Below are positions 1-8,723 of a stretch of 25,446 bases of DNA, piece by piece. The notes under the pieces are model-generated. The model was given only the letters and a program-made list of their open reading frames with translations, ran no database searches and was not told where the DNA came from. The DNA is from Firmicutes bacterium AM55-24TS (GTDB lineage Bacteria > Bacillota > Clostridia > UBA1381). Location of the stretch: assembly GCA_003460745.1 (NCBI GenBank), contig QTVU01000039.1, forward strand, positions 1 through 25,446, given 5' to 3'. Every line of letters begins with the position of its first letter. The first letter of the stretch is position 1. The position numbers were made by a program, and so were the translations under genes.

Positions 1-31
1 TATATAAGATAATTATTTAGGAGTGAATTGA

Positions 32-706
32 GTGGTTAATATAGGAAATGATTGGGACGAAATTCTTAAAGATGAATTTAGTAAAGAATATTATCTGAAA
101 CTTCGTGCTTTTTTGAAATCTGAATATAAATTGCATTGTATTCATCCTGATATGTATGATATTTTTAATGCTTTGAAATGGACATCTTATGCAAATACGA
201 AGATTGTCATTCTTGGTCAAGACCCGTATCATGAAGTAGGTCAAGCACACGGGTTGGCTTTCTCGGTTCAAAAAGGTGTTAAAATTCCTCCGTCATTATT
301 GAATATGTATAAGGAACTTCATAATGAATTGGGATTGTACATTCCAAATAACGGTTATCTTGAAAAATGGGCAAGGCAAGGTGTGTTGTTGCTTAACTCA
401 GCATTGACTGTCCGTGACGGTCAGGCAAATTCGCACAGAAACAAAGGTTGGGAGATATTTACCAACAGAGTTGTCGAGTGTTTGAATGAACGCAAAGACC
501 CGGTAATATTTATGCTTTGGGGTAACAATGCGAAAGAGAAAATAAAGGTTATTACTAATCATTATCATAAAATTTTAACTGCCGCACATCCGAGTCCGTT
601 GTCGGCAAACAGAGGATTTTTCGGCTGCGGTCATTTTGAAACGGCAAACAGAATGTTGACGGAAATGGGTAAAACACCGATAGATTGGCAAATTGAGAAC
701 ATTTAA
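32..706 (+). CDS. ung: Uracil-DNA glycosylase, family 1
   Basis: Removes uracil from DNA at deaminated cytosines or misincorporated dUMP, starting base excision repair in the cytoplasm. The 224-aa product has the family-1 water-activating motif GQDPYH at residues 62-67 (Asp64 matches the catalytic Asp64 of E. coli Ung) and the minor-groove loop HPSPLSA at 186-192 with the catalytic His. Length is normal for the family. The start is GTG at 32, supported by AGGAG at 19-23 with an 8-nt spacer. It is the first complete gene of a plus-strand run: coaE starts 12 bp after its stop. Its promoter must lie at or before the left edge. Identification is secure. Confidence 0.97.
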   Translation: MVNIGNDWDEILKDEFSKEYYLKLRAFLKSEYKLHCIHPDMYDIFNALKWTSYANTKIVILGQDPYHEVGQAHGLAFSVQKGVKIPPSLLNMYKELHNELGLYIPNNGYLEKWARQGVLLLNSALTVRDGQANSHRNKGWEIFTNRVVECLNERKDPVIFMLWGNNAKEKIKVITNHYHKILTAAHPSPLSANRGFFGCGHFETANRMLTEMGKTPIDWQIENI

Positions 707-718
707 GAGGGGATAGAA

Positions 719-1315
719 ATGGTTGTTTTCGGTATAACAGGTGGAAGCGGAAGCGGAAAAACATCTGTTTCAAAAATGCTTGAAAAATTGGGTGTGCATA
801 TTATTGACACAGATGTAATTGCACACGAAATTGTAGAACCAAACAGTGATTGTCTTAATGAATTGGTCGATTATTTCGGTGATAGCATACTAAATGACGA
901 TAAGACATTGAATAGAAAGAAATTAGCATCAATCGCTTTTTCTGACAAACAAAAAACAGAGGCATTAAGCAACATAACGCATAAATATATAAAGGCGGAA
1001 GTGGTAAAAGACATAAACACGACTGATGCCGAATTGGTTGGTGTAGACGGAGCAGTGATAATCGGAAGTAATGTTGAACCGCTTTGTGAATTTATAGTGT
1101 CGGTTATTGCTGATAAACAAAGCAGAATCACACGAATTAAGACGCGTGACAATATTACCGATGAACAGGCGATACAAAGAATTAATGCTCAAAATGATGA
1201 TGAGTTCTATAAGGAAAATTCAATGTATATCATATATAATAACGGTGATATTGCACAGCTTGAAAGTGATGTTGTCGGGTTATTTAATAAAATAAAGGGG
1301 AATAGTTTTGAGTAA
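719..1315 (+). CDS. coaE: Dephospho-CoA kinase
   Basis: Catalyses the last step of coenzyme A synthesis, ATP-dependent phosphorylation of the 3'-hydroxyl of dephospho-CoA. The 198-aa protein starts with a P-loop GGSGSGKTS (residues 8-16), followed by DTDVIAHEIVEP, which matches the CoaE segment usually read as DADxIARE, and TRDNITDEQA in the lid region. Length fits the family. ATG at 719 follows AGAGGGG. Its 3' end overlaps the TTG start of the lytic transglycosylase by 8 bp, so the two are probably translationally coupled; a coaE-transglycosylase pairing is common in Clostridia as far as I recall. Confidence 0.93.
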   Translation: MVVFGITGGSGSGKTSVSKMLEKLGVHIIDTDVIAHEIVEPNSDCLNELVDYFGDSILNDDKTLNRKKLASIAFSDKQKTEALSNITHKYIKAEVVKDINTTDAELVGVDGAVIIGSNVEPLCEFIVSVIADKQSRITRIKTRDNITDEQAIQRINAQNDDEFYKENSMYIIYNNGDIAQLESDVVGLFNKIKGNSFE

Positions 1316-1853
1316 AATTTTTAAAGCATTCCTTGTACTTCTTGCAATATTTGTTGCGGTACTGGGTATATTAGGCGGTTATCAAACAAGTCAAAAATTC
1401 AAATATCCTGTTGCGTATGCAGATTATATTGTAAAATATTCAAAAGCCAACGACCTTGATCCGTTCTTGGTTATGGCGGTTATAAAGGTTGAAAGTAATT
1501 TTGTGCCTGAGGCACATTCGGGTGTTGCCGGCGGACTTATGCAGCTTACTGAGGAAACTGCTGAATGGAACGCTAAAGAATTAGGGATAACGACTGAATA
1601 TGATTATATGGATCCCGAAACAAATATACGTTTTGGCTGTCATTATTTACGTCACTTGATTGATGTTTACGGAAATATTGACACCGCCTTGGCGGCTTAC
1701 AACGGTGGTATGGGAAATGTTTATAGTTGGCTTAATGACTCGCGATACAGTGATGACGGAGTGACACTCAAGTATATTCCGTTTTCTGAAACTCGTAATT
1801 ATGTTGTAAAGGTAAATTCGAGTTGGGAACACTATAAAGAAATGTATCAGTAA
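1308..1853 (+). CDS. Membrane-anchored lytic transglycosylase (SLT domain)
   Basis: Predicted to cleave the MurNAc-GlcNAc bond of peptidoglycan, leaving a 1,6-anhydro end, at the outer face of the membrane. The N-terminus has one hydrophobic helix (about residues 5-24), an uncleaved anchor or signal peptide. The SLT domain follows, with VIKVESNF carrying the catalytic Glu62, then GLMQL (76-80) and AAYNGG (129-134), all hallmarks of the Slt70/MltC lysozyme-like fold. At 181 aa it is a minimal single-domain enzyme. The start is TTG 1308, with AAGGGGAA upstream inside the coaE end; no better ATG lies before the hydrophobic segment. Confidence 0.92.
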   Translation: MSKIFKAFLVLLAIFVAVLGILGGYQTSQKFKYPVAYADYIVKYSKANDLDPFLVMAVIKVESNFVPEAHSGVAGGLMQLTEETAEWNAKELGITTEYDYMDPETNIRFGCHYLRHLIDVYGNIDTALAAYNGGMGNVYSWLNDSRYSDDGVTLKYIPFSETRNYVVKVNSSWEHYKEMYQ

Positions 1854-1897
1854 TGTATATCATTAACATAAAATTAAAACAGAGAGGAGAATGAATT

Positions 1898-2521
1898 ATG
1901 TCATTGATAATTACAATAGGAAGACAGTTCGGAAGTGGCGGACGTGATATAGGTGAAAAGGTTGCGGAGTATTTTAACATACCTTTTTATGACAAGGAGC
2001 TTGTTGAACTTGCGGCACAAAAGAGCAATATCAGCAAAGAGGCGTTGAAAGAGGTTGACGAACACGCAACAAACAGTTTTCTTTACTCGCTTGCAAGCGG
2101 CAACTACTCAATGAGAGGTATAAACGCACCGATTTATTACGAAATGCCTATAAACGATAAATTATTTATCGCACAGGCTGACGTTATTAAAGAGGTTGCA
2201 AAGAGAGGCTCTTGCGTTATCGTCGGACGTTGTGCAGATTATGTTCTTGAAAATGAAAATGTGGACGTTTTGAGCGTATTTGTATACGGCTCGGTTGATT
2301 ATCGTGCAAAGAGAGTTATGTCGGCACTTGATATTACTCAAGCCAAAGCAAAAGACAAGGTTTTGAAAACCGACAAACAACGTCGTACATATTACGATTA
2401 CTACACAAGCAAAAATTGGGGCGTTATGTCTAATTACGACTTGTGTATTGATGCTGAAAAATTTGGCATTGAAGAAACTGCAAATATGATAATAAATGCA
2501 GCAAAGAAGAAAATTAAATAA
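1898..2521 (+). CDS. Cytidylate kinase-like family protein
   Basis: A 207-aa nucleoside-phosphate-kinase-like protein. The N-terminus ITIGRQFGSGGRDIGEKVAEYF resembles the P-loop region of the Cytidylate_kin2 family (PF13189), where GSGG replaces the classical GKS/T loop. VIVGRCADYVLE and the later RTYYDYYTSKNWG are also typical of this family. These proteins are distinct from true Cmk, and their substrate is not established, so I do not assign a reaction. ATG 1898 has GAGAGGAGA upstream. The gene lies 44 bp after the transglycosylase and 14 bp before uppP, so it is likely part of the same transcript. Confidence 0.85.
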   Translation: MSLIITIGRQFGSGGRDIGEKVAEYFNIPFYDKELVELAAQKSNISKEALKEVDEHATNSFLYSLASGNYSMRGINAPIYYEMPINDKLFIAQADVIKEVAKRGSCVIVGRCADYVLENENVDVLSVFVYGSVDYRAKRVMSALDITQAKAKDKVLKTDKQRRTYYDYYTSKNWGVMSNYDLCIDAEKFGIEETANMIINAAKKKIK

Positions 2522-2535
2522 GGAGTTGTTATATT

Positions 2536-3348
2536 TTGTTTCTCGAAATGATTAAATCGATTGTTCTGGGCATTGTGGAAGGTATATCCGAATGGTTGCC
2601 TATAAGTTCGACAGGACATATGATACTTGTAAACGAACTTATAAACAATACAGAGGGATTTACCGCATCTGATTTGTATTTGTATGTAATACAGCTTGGA
2701 GCAATTTTGGCGGTAGTAACACTATATTTTCACAAGTTAAATCCGTTTTCACCGAAAAAGACAAATGTTGAAAAAGAGAATACTTGGAAAATGTGGTTCA
2801 AGGTTATTATTGCCTGTGTACCGGCTGCGGTTATCGGTCTTGTACTTGATAACTTTATGTCGGCTTGGGAAAATTGGCAGGTCGTTTCGGCGATGCTTAT
2901 TTTGTACGGTGTAGCGTTCATAGTTGTTGAATCGTTGCACAAGGAAACAAAAATCGAAAGCATGGACGATATGACATACAAAACAGCACTTTTAATCGGA
3001 CTGTTTCAAGTGTTGTCAATCGTTCCGGGTACATCGCGTTCAGGTGCAACAATACTTGGTGCAATGCTTATAGGTTGTTCACGTTCGGTTGCGGCTGAAT
3101 TTTCGTTCTTTTTGGCTATACCGGTTATGTTCGGCGTAAGCCTACTGAAAGTGCTTAAATACGGCTTGGCTATGCCTATGGAAGATGTGATTGTGCTTTT
3201 GACAGGTATGGTTGTTGCGTACATTGTGTCGATGCTTGCAATTAAGTTCTTGATGAACTATGTAAGAAAACACAATTTTAAATCATTCGGTTATTACAGA
3301 ATTATACTTGGTATATTGGTAATTTTATATTTTAGTTTTATACACTAA
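2536..3348 (+). CDS. uppP: Undecaprenyl-diphosphatase (BacA/UppP)
   Basis: Integral membrane phosphatase that converts undecaprenyl pyrophosphate to the monophosphate, recycling the lipid carrier for cell-wall synthesis; overproduction confers bacitracin resistance in several species. The 270-aa protein is strongly hydrophobic with multiple helices. It shows both family signatures: EGISEWLPISSTGH at 15-28 and PGTSRSG at 164-170. The start is TTG 2536, because AGGAG at 2521-2525 is 10 nt upstream, whereas the next in-frame ATG (2548) is 22 nt away. It closes the plus-strand cluster and is followed by a bidirectional terminator. Together with the transglycosylase it gives this operon an envelope flavour. 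Confidence 0.96.
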   Translation: MFLEMIKSIVLGIVEGISEWLPISSTGHMILVNELINNTEGFTASDLYLYVIQLGAILAVVTLYFHKLNPFSPKKTNVEKENTWKMWFKVIIACVPAAVIGLVLDNFMSAWENWQVVSAMLILYGVAFIVVESLHKETKIESMDDMTYKTALLIGLFQVLSIVPGTSRSGATILGAMLIGCSRSVAAEFSFFLAIPVMFGVSLLKVLKYGLAMPMEDVIVLLTGMVVAYIVSMLAIKFLMNYVRKHNFKSFGYYRIILGILVILYFSFIH

Positions 3349-3358
3349 AAACAACAAA

Positions 3359-3391
3359 AAAAGCTCCGTAAGCATTGCTTACGGAGCTTTT
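3359..3391. terminator. Bidirectional intrinsic terminator
   Basis: A perfect 15-bp stem, AAAAGCTCCGTAAGC paired with GCTTACGGAGCTTTT, has a 3-nt loop (ATT). A-rich sequence on the left and T-rich on the right give a U-tract on both strands. It lies between the convergent uppP and cyclophilin genes and probably ends both transcripts. Confidence 0.9.
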
Positions 3392-3392
3392 A

Positions 3393-3866
3393 TTATACAA
3401 GTCTTATTGTTTTTATAATTTGGTCTTCGATTGGCTTATCCTGCATATCGGTCGGTGTTTCGGCTATTTCGTCAACAACCTCGATACCCTCTGTAACCTT
3501 GCCGAAAGCGGCATATTGACCGTCAAGATGAGGTGCGTCCTCGTGCATAATGAAGAACTGACTCGACGCACTGTTCGGGAACATTGTTCTTGCCATTGAA
3601 AGCACACCTCTTGTATGCTTTAATGGATTTGTAACACCGTTACCGTCAAATTCGCCCTTGATTGAATCTGTTTCTTTGTGTTGACCGTCTGCCGTAAAAC
3701 CGCCGCCTTGAATCATAAAGCCCGGAATTACACGGTGGAAAATAAGACCGTCAAAGAAGTTTCTTTCGATTAGTGAAACAAAGTTTTCTACTGTGATTGG
3801 TGCAACGTCCGGATAAAGCTCTGCTTTTATAATTCCGCCGTTTTCCATTTCGATTTCAATATTCAT
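3393..3866 (-). CDS. Peptidyl-prolyl cis-trans isomerase, cyclophilin type (cytoplasmic)
   Basis: Isomerises X-Pro peptide bonds and assists protein folding. The 157-aa protein is a bare cyclophilin domain without signal peptide. It has FHRVIPGFMIQGGG (43-56, with catalytic Arg45), SSQFFI (101-106) and LDGQYAAFG (114-122). The Trp that binds cyclosporin in human CypA is His here (113), as in many bacterial cyclophilins. AAGGAG sits 7 nt before the ATG. It lies 18 bp downstream of the lipoprotein cyclophilin and shares most of its motifs, so the two probably arose by tandem duplication. It is the last gene of the gyrA transcript. Confidence 0.95.
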   Translation of the reverse strand: MNIEIEMENGGIIKAELYPDVAPITVENFVSLIERNFFDGLIFHRVIPGFMIQGGGFTADGQHKETDSIKGEFDGNGVTNPLKHTRGVLSMARTMFPNSASSQFFIMHEDAPHLDGQYAAFGKVTEGIEVVDEIAETPTDMQDKPIEDQIIKTIRLV

Positions 3867-3884
3867 AATTTATCTCCTTACTTT

Positions 3885-4838
3885 TTAAGAATTTGACTCT
3901 GTTGAGCCTGACTGTAAGAATGGAAGAATGTCATTAAGTTCATCTTCGCTTAATTCATCATCGTTGTTTTTGTCATCATTTGAATTGCTTGATTTACTGC
4001 TTGATGAAGAATTTGAACTGCTCGATTTTGAACTTGAGTTTGACTTAGGTGTTGATTTCGGAGCAGTTGTTGATTTTGATGATGATTTAGATGACTTTGA
4101 AGATGATGTATCTTCGTCTTCATCATCAGTATCTTTTGAGTTTTTGTCTGTGTCTTTATCTTTTGACGGCTTTGAAGTAGCCTTTGTTTTGCTTGATTTA
4201 CCGCTTGATACAGATGTGTCAATGGTGATAGTGTCAATCACGATAGGCTCGATAGGGACGTCCTCCATATTTGATGAGGCAACTGTACCTGTTTTTACAG
4301 ATGCGATTTCATCAACTATATCCATACCCTCTGTAACTCTACCGAAAGCGGCATATTGACCGTCAAGGTAAGTCGCATCTTTTTGAACGATAAAGAATTG
4401 ACTTGTTGCACTGTCATAATCCTGTGCTCTTGCCATTGAAATTACACCTCTGGTGTGAGAAAGTGTGTTTTCAAAACCGTTCTTTGCAAATTCACCTTTG
4501 ATAGACTCAGTTTTTTGCTCTTTCAGATTTTCGTCATAGCCGCCGCCTTGAATCATAAAATCTTCAATAACTCTGTGGAATATTGTGCCATCATAAAAAC
4601 CGTCTTCTGCAAGTTCAACGAAGTTTTCAACCGTATCAGGTGCAAGGTCCGGATATAATTCAAGCATAATTTCGTCACCGTCTTCAAGTTCTATTGTGGC
4701 GTTGACTGTGTTTTTTACAAGTTCCGGATCAGGTGTTGAAACGGGTTCTTCATCTTTGCCGTTTTGGTTTGTGCCGCATGACGCAAGCACCATTACCATT
4801 GATAGAATTATAGCTATAACACTAATTGATTTTTTCAT
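3885..4838 (-). CDS. Lipoprotein cyclophilin-type prolyl isomerase with Ser/Lys/Asp-rich tail
   Basis: A 317-aa surface-anchored foldase candidate. Residues 1-21 form a lipoprotein signal with lipobox LASC (Cys21), predicting diacylglycerol anchoring outside the membrane. The cyclophilin domain spans about 45-207, with FHRVIEDFMIQGGG (87-100), SQFFI (146-150) and LDGQYAAFG (158-166). Residues 208-292 are low-complexity Ser/Lys/Thr/Asp, surely disordered. The last 25 residues return to ordinary composition, ending in a short acidic-hydrophobic stretch (DDELSEDELNDILPFLQSG). The start lies 2 bp after the gyrA stop, so expression is tied to gyrA. It may help fold exported proteins, analogous to PrsA, but that role is inferred. 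The tail could be a wall-spanning spacer. Confidence 0.93.
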   Translation of the reverse strand: MKKSISVIAIILSMVMVLASCGTNQNGKDEEPVSTPDPELVKNTVNATIELEDGDEIMLELYPDLAPDTVENFVELAEDGFYDGTIFHRVIEDFMIQGGGYDENLKEQKTESIKGEFAKNGFENTLSHTRGVISMARAQDYDSATSQFFIVQKDATYLDGQYAAFGRVTEGMDIVDEIASVKTGTVASSNMEDVPIEPIVIDTITIDTSVSSGKSSKTKATSKPSKDKDTDKNSKDTDDEDEDTSSSKSSKSSSKSTTAPKSTPKSNSSSKSSSSNSSSSSKSSNSNDDKNNDDELSEDELNDILPFLQSGSTESNS

Positions 4839-4840
4839 AA

Positions 4841-7396
4841 TTACTCGACATCTCCTTCTGTTTCGCTTTCGTCAGCAATTTGAGTTTCGGTTGTATCATC
4901 AGCAATAACTTCTTCAGAATTTTCTGTTTCTTCATCAGTTTCTTCTTCGCGTTCTGTTCGTGCAATACTCATAACACTTACACCGTCGTCAAGACGCATA
5001 ACTCTTACACCCTGAGTTTGACGGCTGTATGAAGAAATTTCATCTGTGTGCATTCTTATAATAACACCGTCAGATGTGATAAGAATAATATCGTCATTAT
5101 CTGTGACAGTTTTCATACCGGCAAGTTTGCCTGTTTTCTCGGTAATACGATAAGTGAAAATACCTTTACCGCCTCTTGACTGAATACGATACTCGTCAAG
5201 CGGTGTTTTCTTGCCGTAACCGTTTTCTGTGACAGTAAGAAGCTGGCTGTCGGGCAGTGCAACAGACGCACCGATAACATAGTCGCCGTCGTGAAGGCGG
5301 ATACCCATAACACCTCTTGTTGTACGGCCTGTTGAACGTACCTCAGTTTCGTTAAAGCGGATTGCATAACCGTCATGTGTAGCAATAATAATATCTTGAG
5401 TATTGTCTGTAAGTTTAACTCTGATAAGCTCATCGTTTTCGTCAAGGTCAATCGCACGAAGTCCGCCGTTACGGATTTTTGAGTAATCCATAACGTTTGT
5501 CTTTTTGACAATACCGTTTTTGGTGATGAATGTAAGGTATTTGCCGTCCTCGAAGTCCTTAATAGGAATCATTGCGGAAATCTTTTCATCATTTTCAAGC
5601 GGAAGTAGGTTTACAATCGCTGTACCCTTTGCCTGTCTGCTTGCCTCAGGAATTTGATAACCTTTCAGCTTGTACACAACACCGTGAGTTGTAAAGAACA
5701 ACAATGTGTGGTGTGTTGTGGTTGTAAACAGGTGTTCAACGAAGTCCTCTTCACGAGTTGTAAGACCTGAAATACCGCGACCTCCGCGTCTTTGCGATTT
5801 ATAAGTATCGACAGGCAGACGTTTTGTGTAACCTTTATGAGTAACTGTAACGACAATATCTTCTTCGTCGATAAGGTCGTCAATATCAATTTCAGTTGTA
5901 ACCATTGATATTTCAGTTCTTCTTTCATCGCCGTACTTATTCTTAATATCGGTAAGGTCGTTCTTAATTATTTCAAGAACTTTGCTTTCATCTGCAAGAA
6001 TTGAACGTAAGTCTTCGATTTTTACAACAAGTGCTTGATATTCTTCTTCAATCTTGTCACGTTCCATACCGGACAAACGACCAAGCTGCATTTTTACGAT
6101 TGCGTCTGACTGTGCGTCTGTAAGTGAGAATCGTTCGCACAATGTTTGTTTTGCATCAGGAATACTCTTTGACGCACGGATTATTTTGATTACTTCGTCA
6201 ACGTTGTCTATAACAATCTTGTAACCCTCTAAGATATGTGCACGGTCAAGTGCTTTGTCAAGTTCAAACTGTGTACGTCTTGAAATAACATCTTCCTGGT
6301 GGGCGATGTAGTAGTCAATCATCTCACGAAGTGTAAGAATTTTCGGCTGTTTGTCTACAAGTGCAAGCAAGATGATGCCGAAAGTATCCTGCATTTGTGT
6401 ATACTTGAACAGATTGTTAAGTACAACATTAGGGTTTGCGTCACGTTTAAGTTCGATAACAAGACGAATATGTTCGGTAGATTCGTCACGAGTTGATGAA
6501 ATACCGTCAATCTTGCCGTCACGAACAAGTTCGTTAATATGCTTTTCAAGCTTTGCTTTGTTTACTTGATAAGGTATTTCTGTGACAACAATTCTGTTTC
6601 GGTCATTGTGTTCTTCTATTTCGGCTTTCGCACGAAGAATGATTTTTCCGCGACCTGTTGTATAAGCGTTTCTTATACCGCTTTTGCCCATAATAACGCC
6701 GCCGGTTGGGAAATCGGGACCTTGAATATGAGTCATAAGTTCCTCGGTTGTTATCATAGGGTCGTCTATAACTGCGATTATACCGTCAACAACTTCTGTA
6801 AGATTGTGCGGCGGAATATTTGTCGCCATACCGACTGCGATACCGGCAGAGCCGTTTACAATCAAATTCGGAAATCTTGACGGAAGAACGTCAGGCTCTT
6901 TTAATTTGTCATCATAGTTAGGTACATAGTCAACCGTATTTTTCTCAATATCGGTAAGCATAAGTGCCGATATTTTAGACATTTTCGCCTCGGTATAACG
7001 GTAAGCGGCAGGCGGGTCGCCGTCGACAGAACCGAAGTTACCTTTACCTTGTACAAGCGGATATCTAAGTGAGAAATCCTGTGCCAAACGTACCATTGCG
7101 TCATATACGGACGCGTCACCGTGAGGGTGATATTTACCAAGCACGTCACCGACAGTTGCGGCAGACTTTTTAAAATCATTTTCGTATAATAGGTTTGCCT
7201 CATACATATCATATAATATACGTCTGTGAACAGGTTTCATACCGTCACGAACGTCAGGAAGGGCACGGCTTACTATAACGCTCATAGCATAATCAATATA
7301 AGCTTTTTTCATTTCACTGTTAAGGTCAACATCAATAATATGTTGGTTATTGATTGCGTCCATATCCAGTTTCAATTCTTTGGACTTTTTTGCCAT
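4841..7396 (-). CDS. gyrA: DNA gyrase subunit A
   Basis: DNA-cleaving subunit of the A2B2 type II topoisomerase that introduces negative supercoils using ATP. The 851-aa product has the full architecture: an N-terminal breakage-reunion domain with [13 protein letters not shown] (87-99), catalytic Tyr134 in AAYRYTE, and a C-terminal beta-pinwheel with the GyrA box QRRGGRG at 535-541, which separates gyrase from topoisomerase IV. The end is a long acidic tail rich in Glu/Asp/Thr (about the last 37 residues). The quinolone-pocket residue equivalent to E. coli Ser83 is Ala95; the Asp87 equivalent is kept (Asp99). AGGAGG precedes the ATG and a promoter lies 70 bp upstream. No gyrB is adjacent. Confidence 0.98.
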   Translation of the reverse strand: MAKKSKELKLDMDAINNQHIIDVDLNSEMKKAYIDYAMSVIVSRALPDVRDGMKPVHRRILYDMYEANLLYENDFKKSAATVGDVLGKYHPHGDASVYDAMVRLAQDFSLRYPLVQGKGNFGSVDGDPPAAYRYTEAKMSKISALMLTDIEKNTVDYVPNYDDKLKEPDVLPSRFPNLIVNGSAGIAVGMATNIPPHNLTEVVDGIIAVIDDPMITTEELMTHIQGPDFPTGGVIMGKSGIRNAYTTGRGKIILRAKAEIEEHNDRNRIVVTEIPYQVNKAKLEKHINELVRDGKIDGISSTRDESTEHIRLVIELKRDANPNVVLNNLFKYTQMQDTFGIILLALVDKQPKILTLREMIDYYIAHQEDVISRRTQFELDKALDRAHILEGYKIVIDNVDEVIKIIRASKSIPDAKQTLCERFSLTDAQSDAIVKMQLGRLSGMERDKIEEEYQALVVKIEDLRSILADESKVLEIIKNDLTDIKNKYGDERRTEISMVTTEIDIDDLIDEEDIVVTVTHKGYTKRLPVDTYKSQRRGGRGISGLTTREEDFVEHLFTTTTHHTLLFFTTHGVVYKLKGYQIPEASRQAKGTAIVNLLPLENDEKISAMIPIKDFEDGKYLTFITKNGIVKKTNVMDYSKIRNGGLRAIDLDENDELIRVKLTDNTQDIIIATHDGYAIRFNETEVRSTGRTTRGVMGIRLHDGDYVIGASVALPDSQLLTVTENGYGKKTPLDEYRIQSRGGKGIFTYRITEKTGKLAGMKTVTDNDDIILITSDGVIIRMHTDEISSYSRQTQGVRVMRLDDGVSVMSIARTEREEETDEETENSEEVIADDTTETQIADESETEGDVE

Positions 7397-7465
7397 AATT
7401 TCCTCCTAATTTTCAGACTTGAAATGTAAATTCCAAGTACAAAATTTAATACTTTCAACTTATTT

Positions 7466-7494
7466 ATTATACCACAAATTGGGCTTAAAATCAA
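7466..7494 (-). promoter_or_regulatory. SigA-type promoter for gyrA
   Basis: On the minus strand, TTGATT (7489-7494), a 17-bp spacer and a perfect TATAAT (7466-7471). The predicted start near 7459 gives a leader of roughly 60 nt before gyrA. Confidence 0.75.
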
Positions 7495-7519
7495 GGAAAA
7501 TCCTATAAATATTCAGTAT

Positions 7520-8257
7520 TTAACGACACACGAACACTATGCGTTCGCTGTCTTTTTTCGGTTTATCAAACGACAGTTCGTCATATGTATCGACAGACTT
7601 AAAACCCGCTTTTTTGAGAAGTAATGTAAGTTCATTTACCGAATATGCTCTTTGCAGATGACGTTCTTCAAAACGGCTGTATTTTTTGCCTTGTTTTACA
7701 AAGAAAGTAAGGAACATATCGGATAATTTGCGTTTTTCGATAAAGCGATTTTGCCAGGTATAAAATATGTTTTTATCGCTGTGCACAAATGTGTTTGAGC
7801 CTATCACGTTTTTTAACTTATATTCTGTGCTTATATCAAATATAAAAAGACCGTCGGGATCGATAAAGCAAGTTTTGATTTTGGTAAAAAGAGTTAATAA
7901 CGATTTCGGCGGAAGAATGTAATTTATACCGTCAATCATACATAGAAACGCACCCATTGTGCCGAAAAGGTCAAGATCGGTCATGCTTTGGTTCAGAAAA
8001 AGTATGTCAAGTCCGTTGGCTTTTTCGCGGGCAATGTTAAGCATATCCTCCGAAATATCAACACCTGTCATATCGTATCCGCGTTTGGCAAGAGGTATTG
8101 TTATATTGCCCGTACCGCATGCGAGGTCGCATACAAGGTCGGGGTTTACGTCATACATAATAAAAAGATTTTCTATATAGTCCGCCCATTTTTCATAATC
8201 AATATCCTTGTGCATAAGCGAATCGTAAATATAGGCGAAATCGGTATAGCTATTCAT
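7520..8257 (-). CDS. Class I SAM-dependent methyltransferase
   Basis: A 245-aa Rossmann-fold methyltransferase. Motif I is DLACGTGN (44-51), followed by the acidic end of beta-2 in GVDISEDML (65-73). The N-terminal part (YTDFAYIYDSLM) is typical of small-molecule methyltransferases of the Methyltransf_25 type found in Firmicutes. The substrate cannot be told. I start at the ATG 8257, which has GGAG 7 nt upstream, rather than an ATG 21 bp earlier lacking a site. It overlaps the end of yerC by 8 bp (ATGAATAG), implying coupled translation. No terminator is visible between its end and the gyrA promoter. Confidence 0.85.
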   Translation of the reverse strand: MNSYTDFAYIYDSLMHKDIDYEKWADYIENLFIMYDVNPDLVCDLACGTGNITIPLAKRGYDMTGVDISEDMLNIAREKANGLDILFLNQSMTDLDLFGTMGAFLCMIDGINYILPPKSLLTLFTKIKTCFIDPDGLFIFDISTEYKLKNVIGSNTFVHSDKNIFYTWQNRFIEKRKLSDMFLTFFVKQGKKYSRFEERHLQRAYSVNELTLLLKKAGFKSVDTYDELSFDKPKKDSERIVFVCR

Positions 8258-8543
8258 CTTTATTCTCCATTCTGTCAATTACTAAATTGTAGCCGTCTGA
8301 GCCGTAATTTATACATCTGTTTACGCGACTGATTGTTGCGGTTGACGCACCTGTTTTTGCGGCAATGTCCGTATAGATGTTTTTGTCTTTAAGCATAAGT
8401 GCGACTTCCATACGTTGACTCATTGATTTAAGTTCCGAAATAGTGCATAAATCAGTAAAAAATCTTCTGCATTCATCAACGGTTTTTAATTCAAGAACTG
8501 CTTTGAAAAGCGTGTCAATTCGTTCGTCATTTATTTCTTTCAT
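8250..8543 (-). CDS. yerC: TrpR-related protein YerC/YecD
   Basis: A 97-aa all-helical DNA-binding protein of the Trp-repressor superfamily (YerC/YecD subfamily). The family pattern is visible: an N-terminal dimerisation region with LKTVDECRRFFTDLCTISELKSMSQRMEVALML, then the helix-turn-helix around residues 55-80 (YTDIAAKTGASTATISRVNRC). Unlike E. coli TrpR, a tryptophan-binding role is not established for this subfamily. A trp operon does lie 4.3 kb away in this window, but no shared operator was found. A promoter and a 9-bp inverted repeat lie in its upstream region and suggest autoregulation. The ribosome site is weak (AAAGG about 13 nt upstream). Confidence 0.92.
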   Translation of the reverse strand: MKEINDERIDTLFKAVLELKTVDECRRFFTDLCTISELKSMSQRMEVALMLKDKNIYTDIAAKTGASTATISRVNRCINYGSDGYNLVIDRMENKDE

Positions 8544-8579
8544 TTGTTATCAGTAACCTTTCTGCTCACAATAAATCAC

Positions 8580-8616
8580 TAATGCACATATATCTGCGAG
8601 CCGATAGTGTGCATTA
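8580..8616. repeat. 9-bp inverted repeat in the yerC leader (possible operator)
   Basis: Perfect arms TAATGCACA (8580-8588) and TGTGCATTA (8608-8616) are separated by 19 bp, placing them about two helical turns (28 bp) apart centre to centre. They lie just downstream of the predicted yerC start of transcription. They could be an operator for YerC or a weak RNA hairpin. No U-tract follows, so they are not a terminator. Confidence 0.5.
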
Positions 8617-8630
8617 CAAAATATACTTTG

Positions 8631-8659
8631 ATTATACCACTTTAACGCGTGAAAGTAAA
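8631..8659 (-). promoter_or_regulatory. Putative promoter for yerC
   Basis: Minus-strand TTTACT (8654-8659), a 17-bp spacer and a perfect TATAAT (8631-8636). The -35 is a 4/6 match. It would yield a leader of about 80 nt containing the 9-bp inverted repeat. Confidence 0.6.
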
Positions 8660-8723
8660 GTGAAATACATAAATATTGTGCTTAAAGAGAATAATATGCA
8701 AAAGAAAATGTCTGAGGTGAAAT

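Noticed and set aside
1..31. Promoter for ung
   Set aside because: Only 31 bp are available and no -35/-10 pair can be judged.
3928..4359. 143-aa open frame on the plus strand
   Set aside because: It is antisense to the Ser/Asp-rich tail of the lipoprotein cyclophilin; the low-complexity coding explains it, and it has no ribosome site.
8580..8616. The inverted repeat as a terminator
   Set aside because: Loop is 19 nt and there is no U-tract on either strand.
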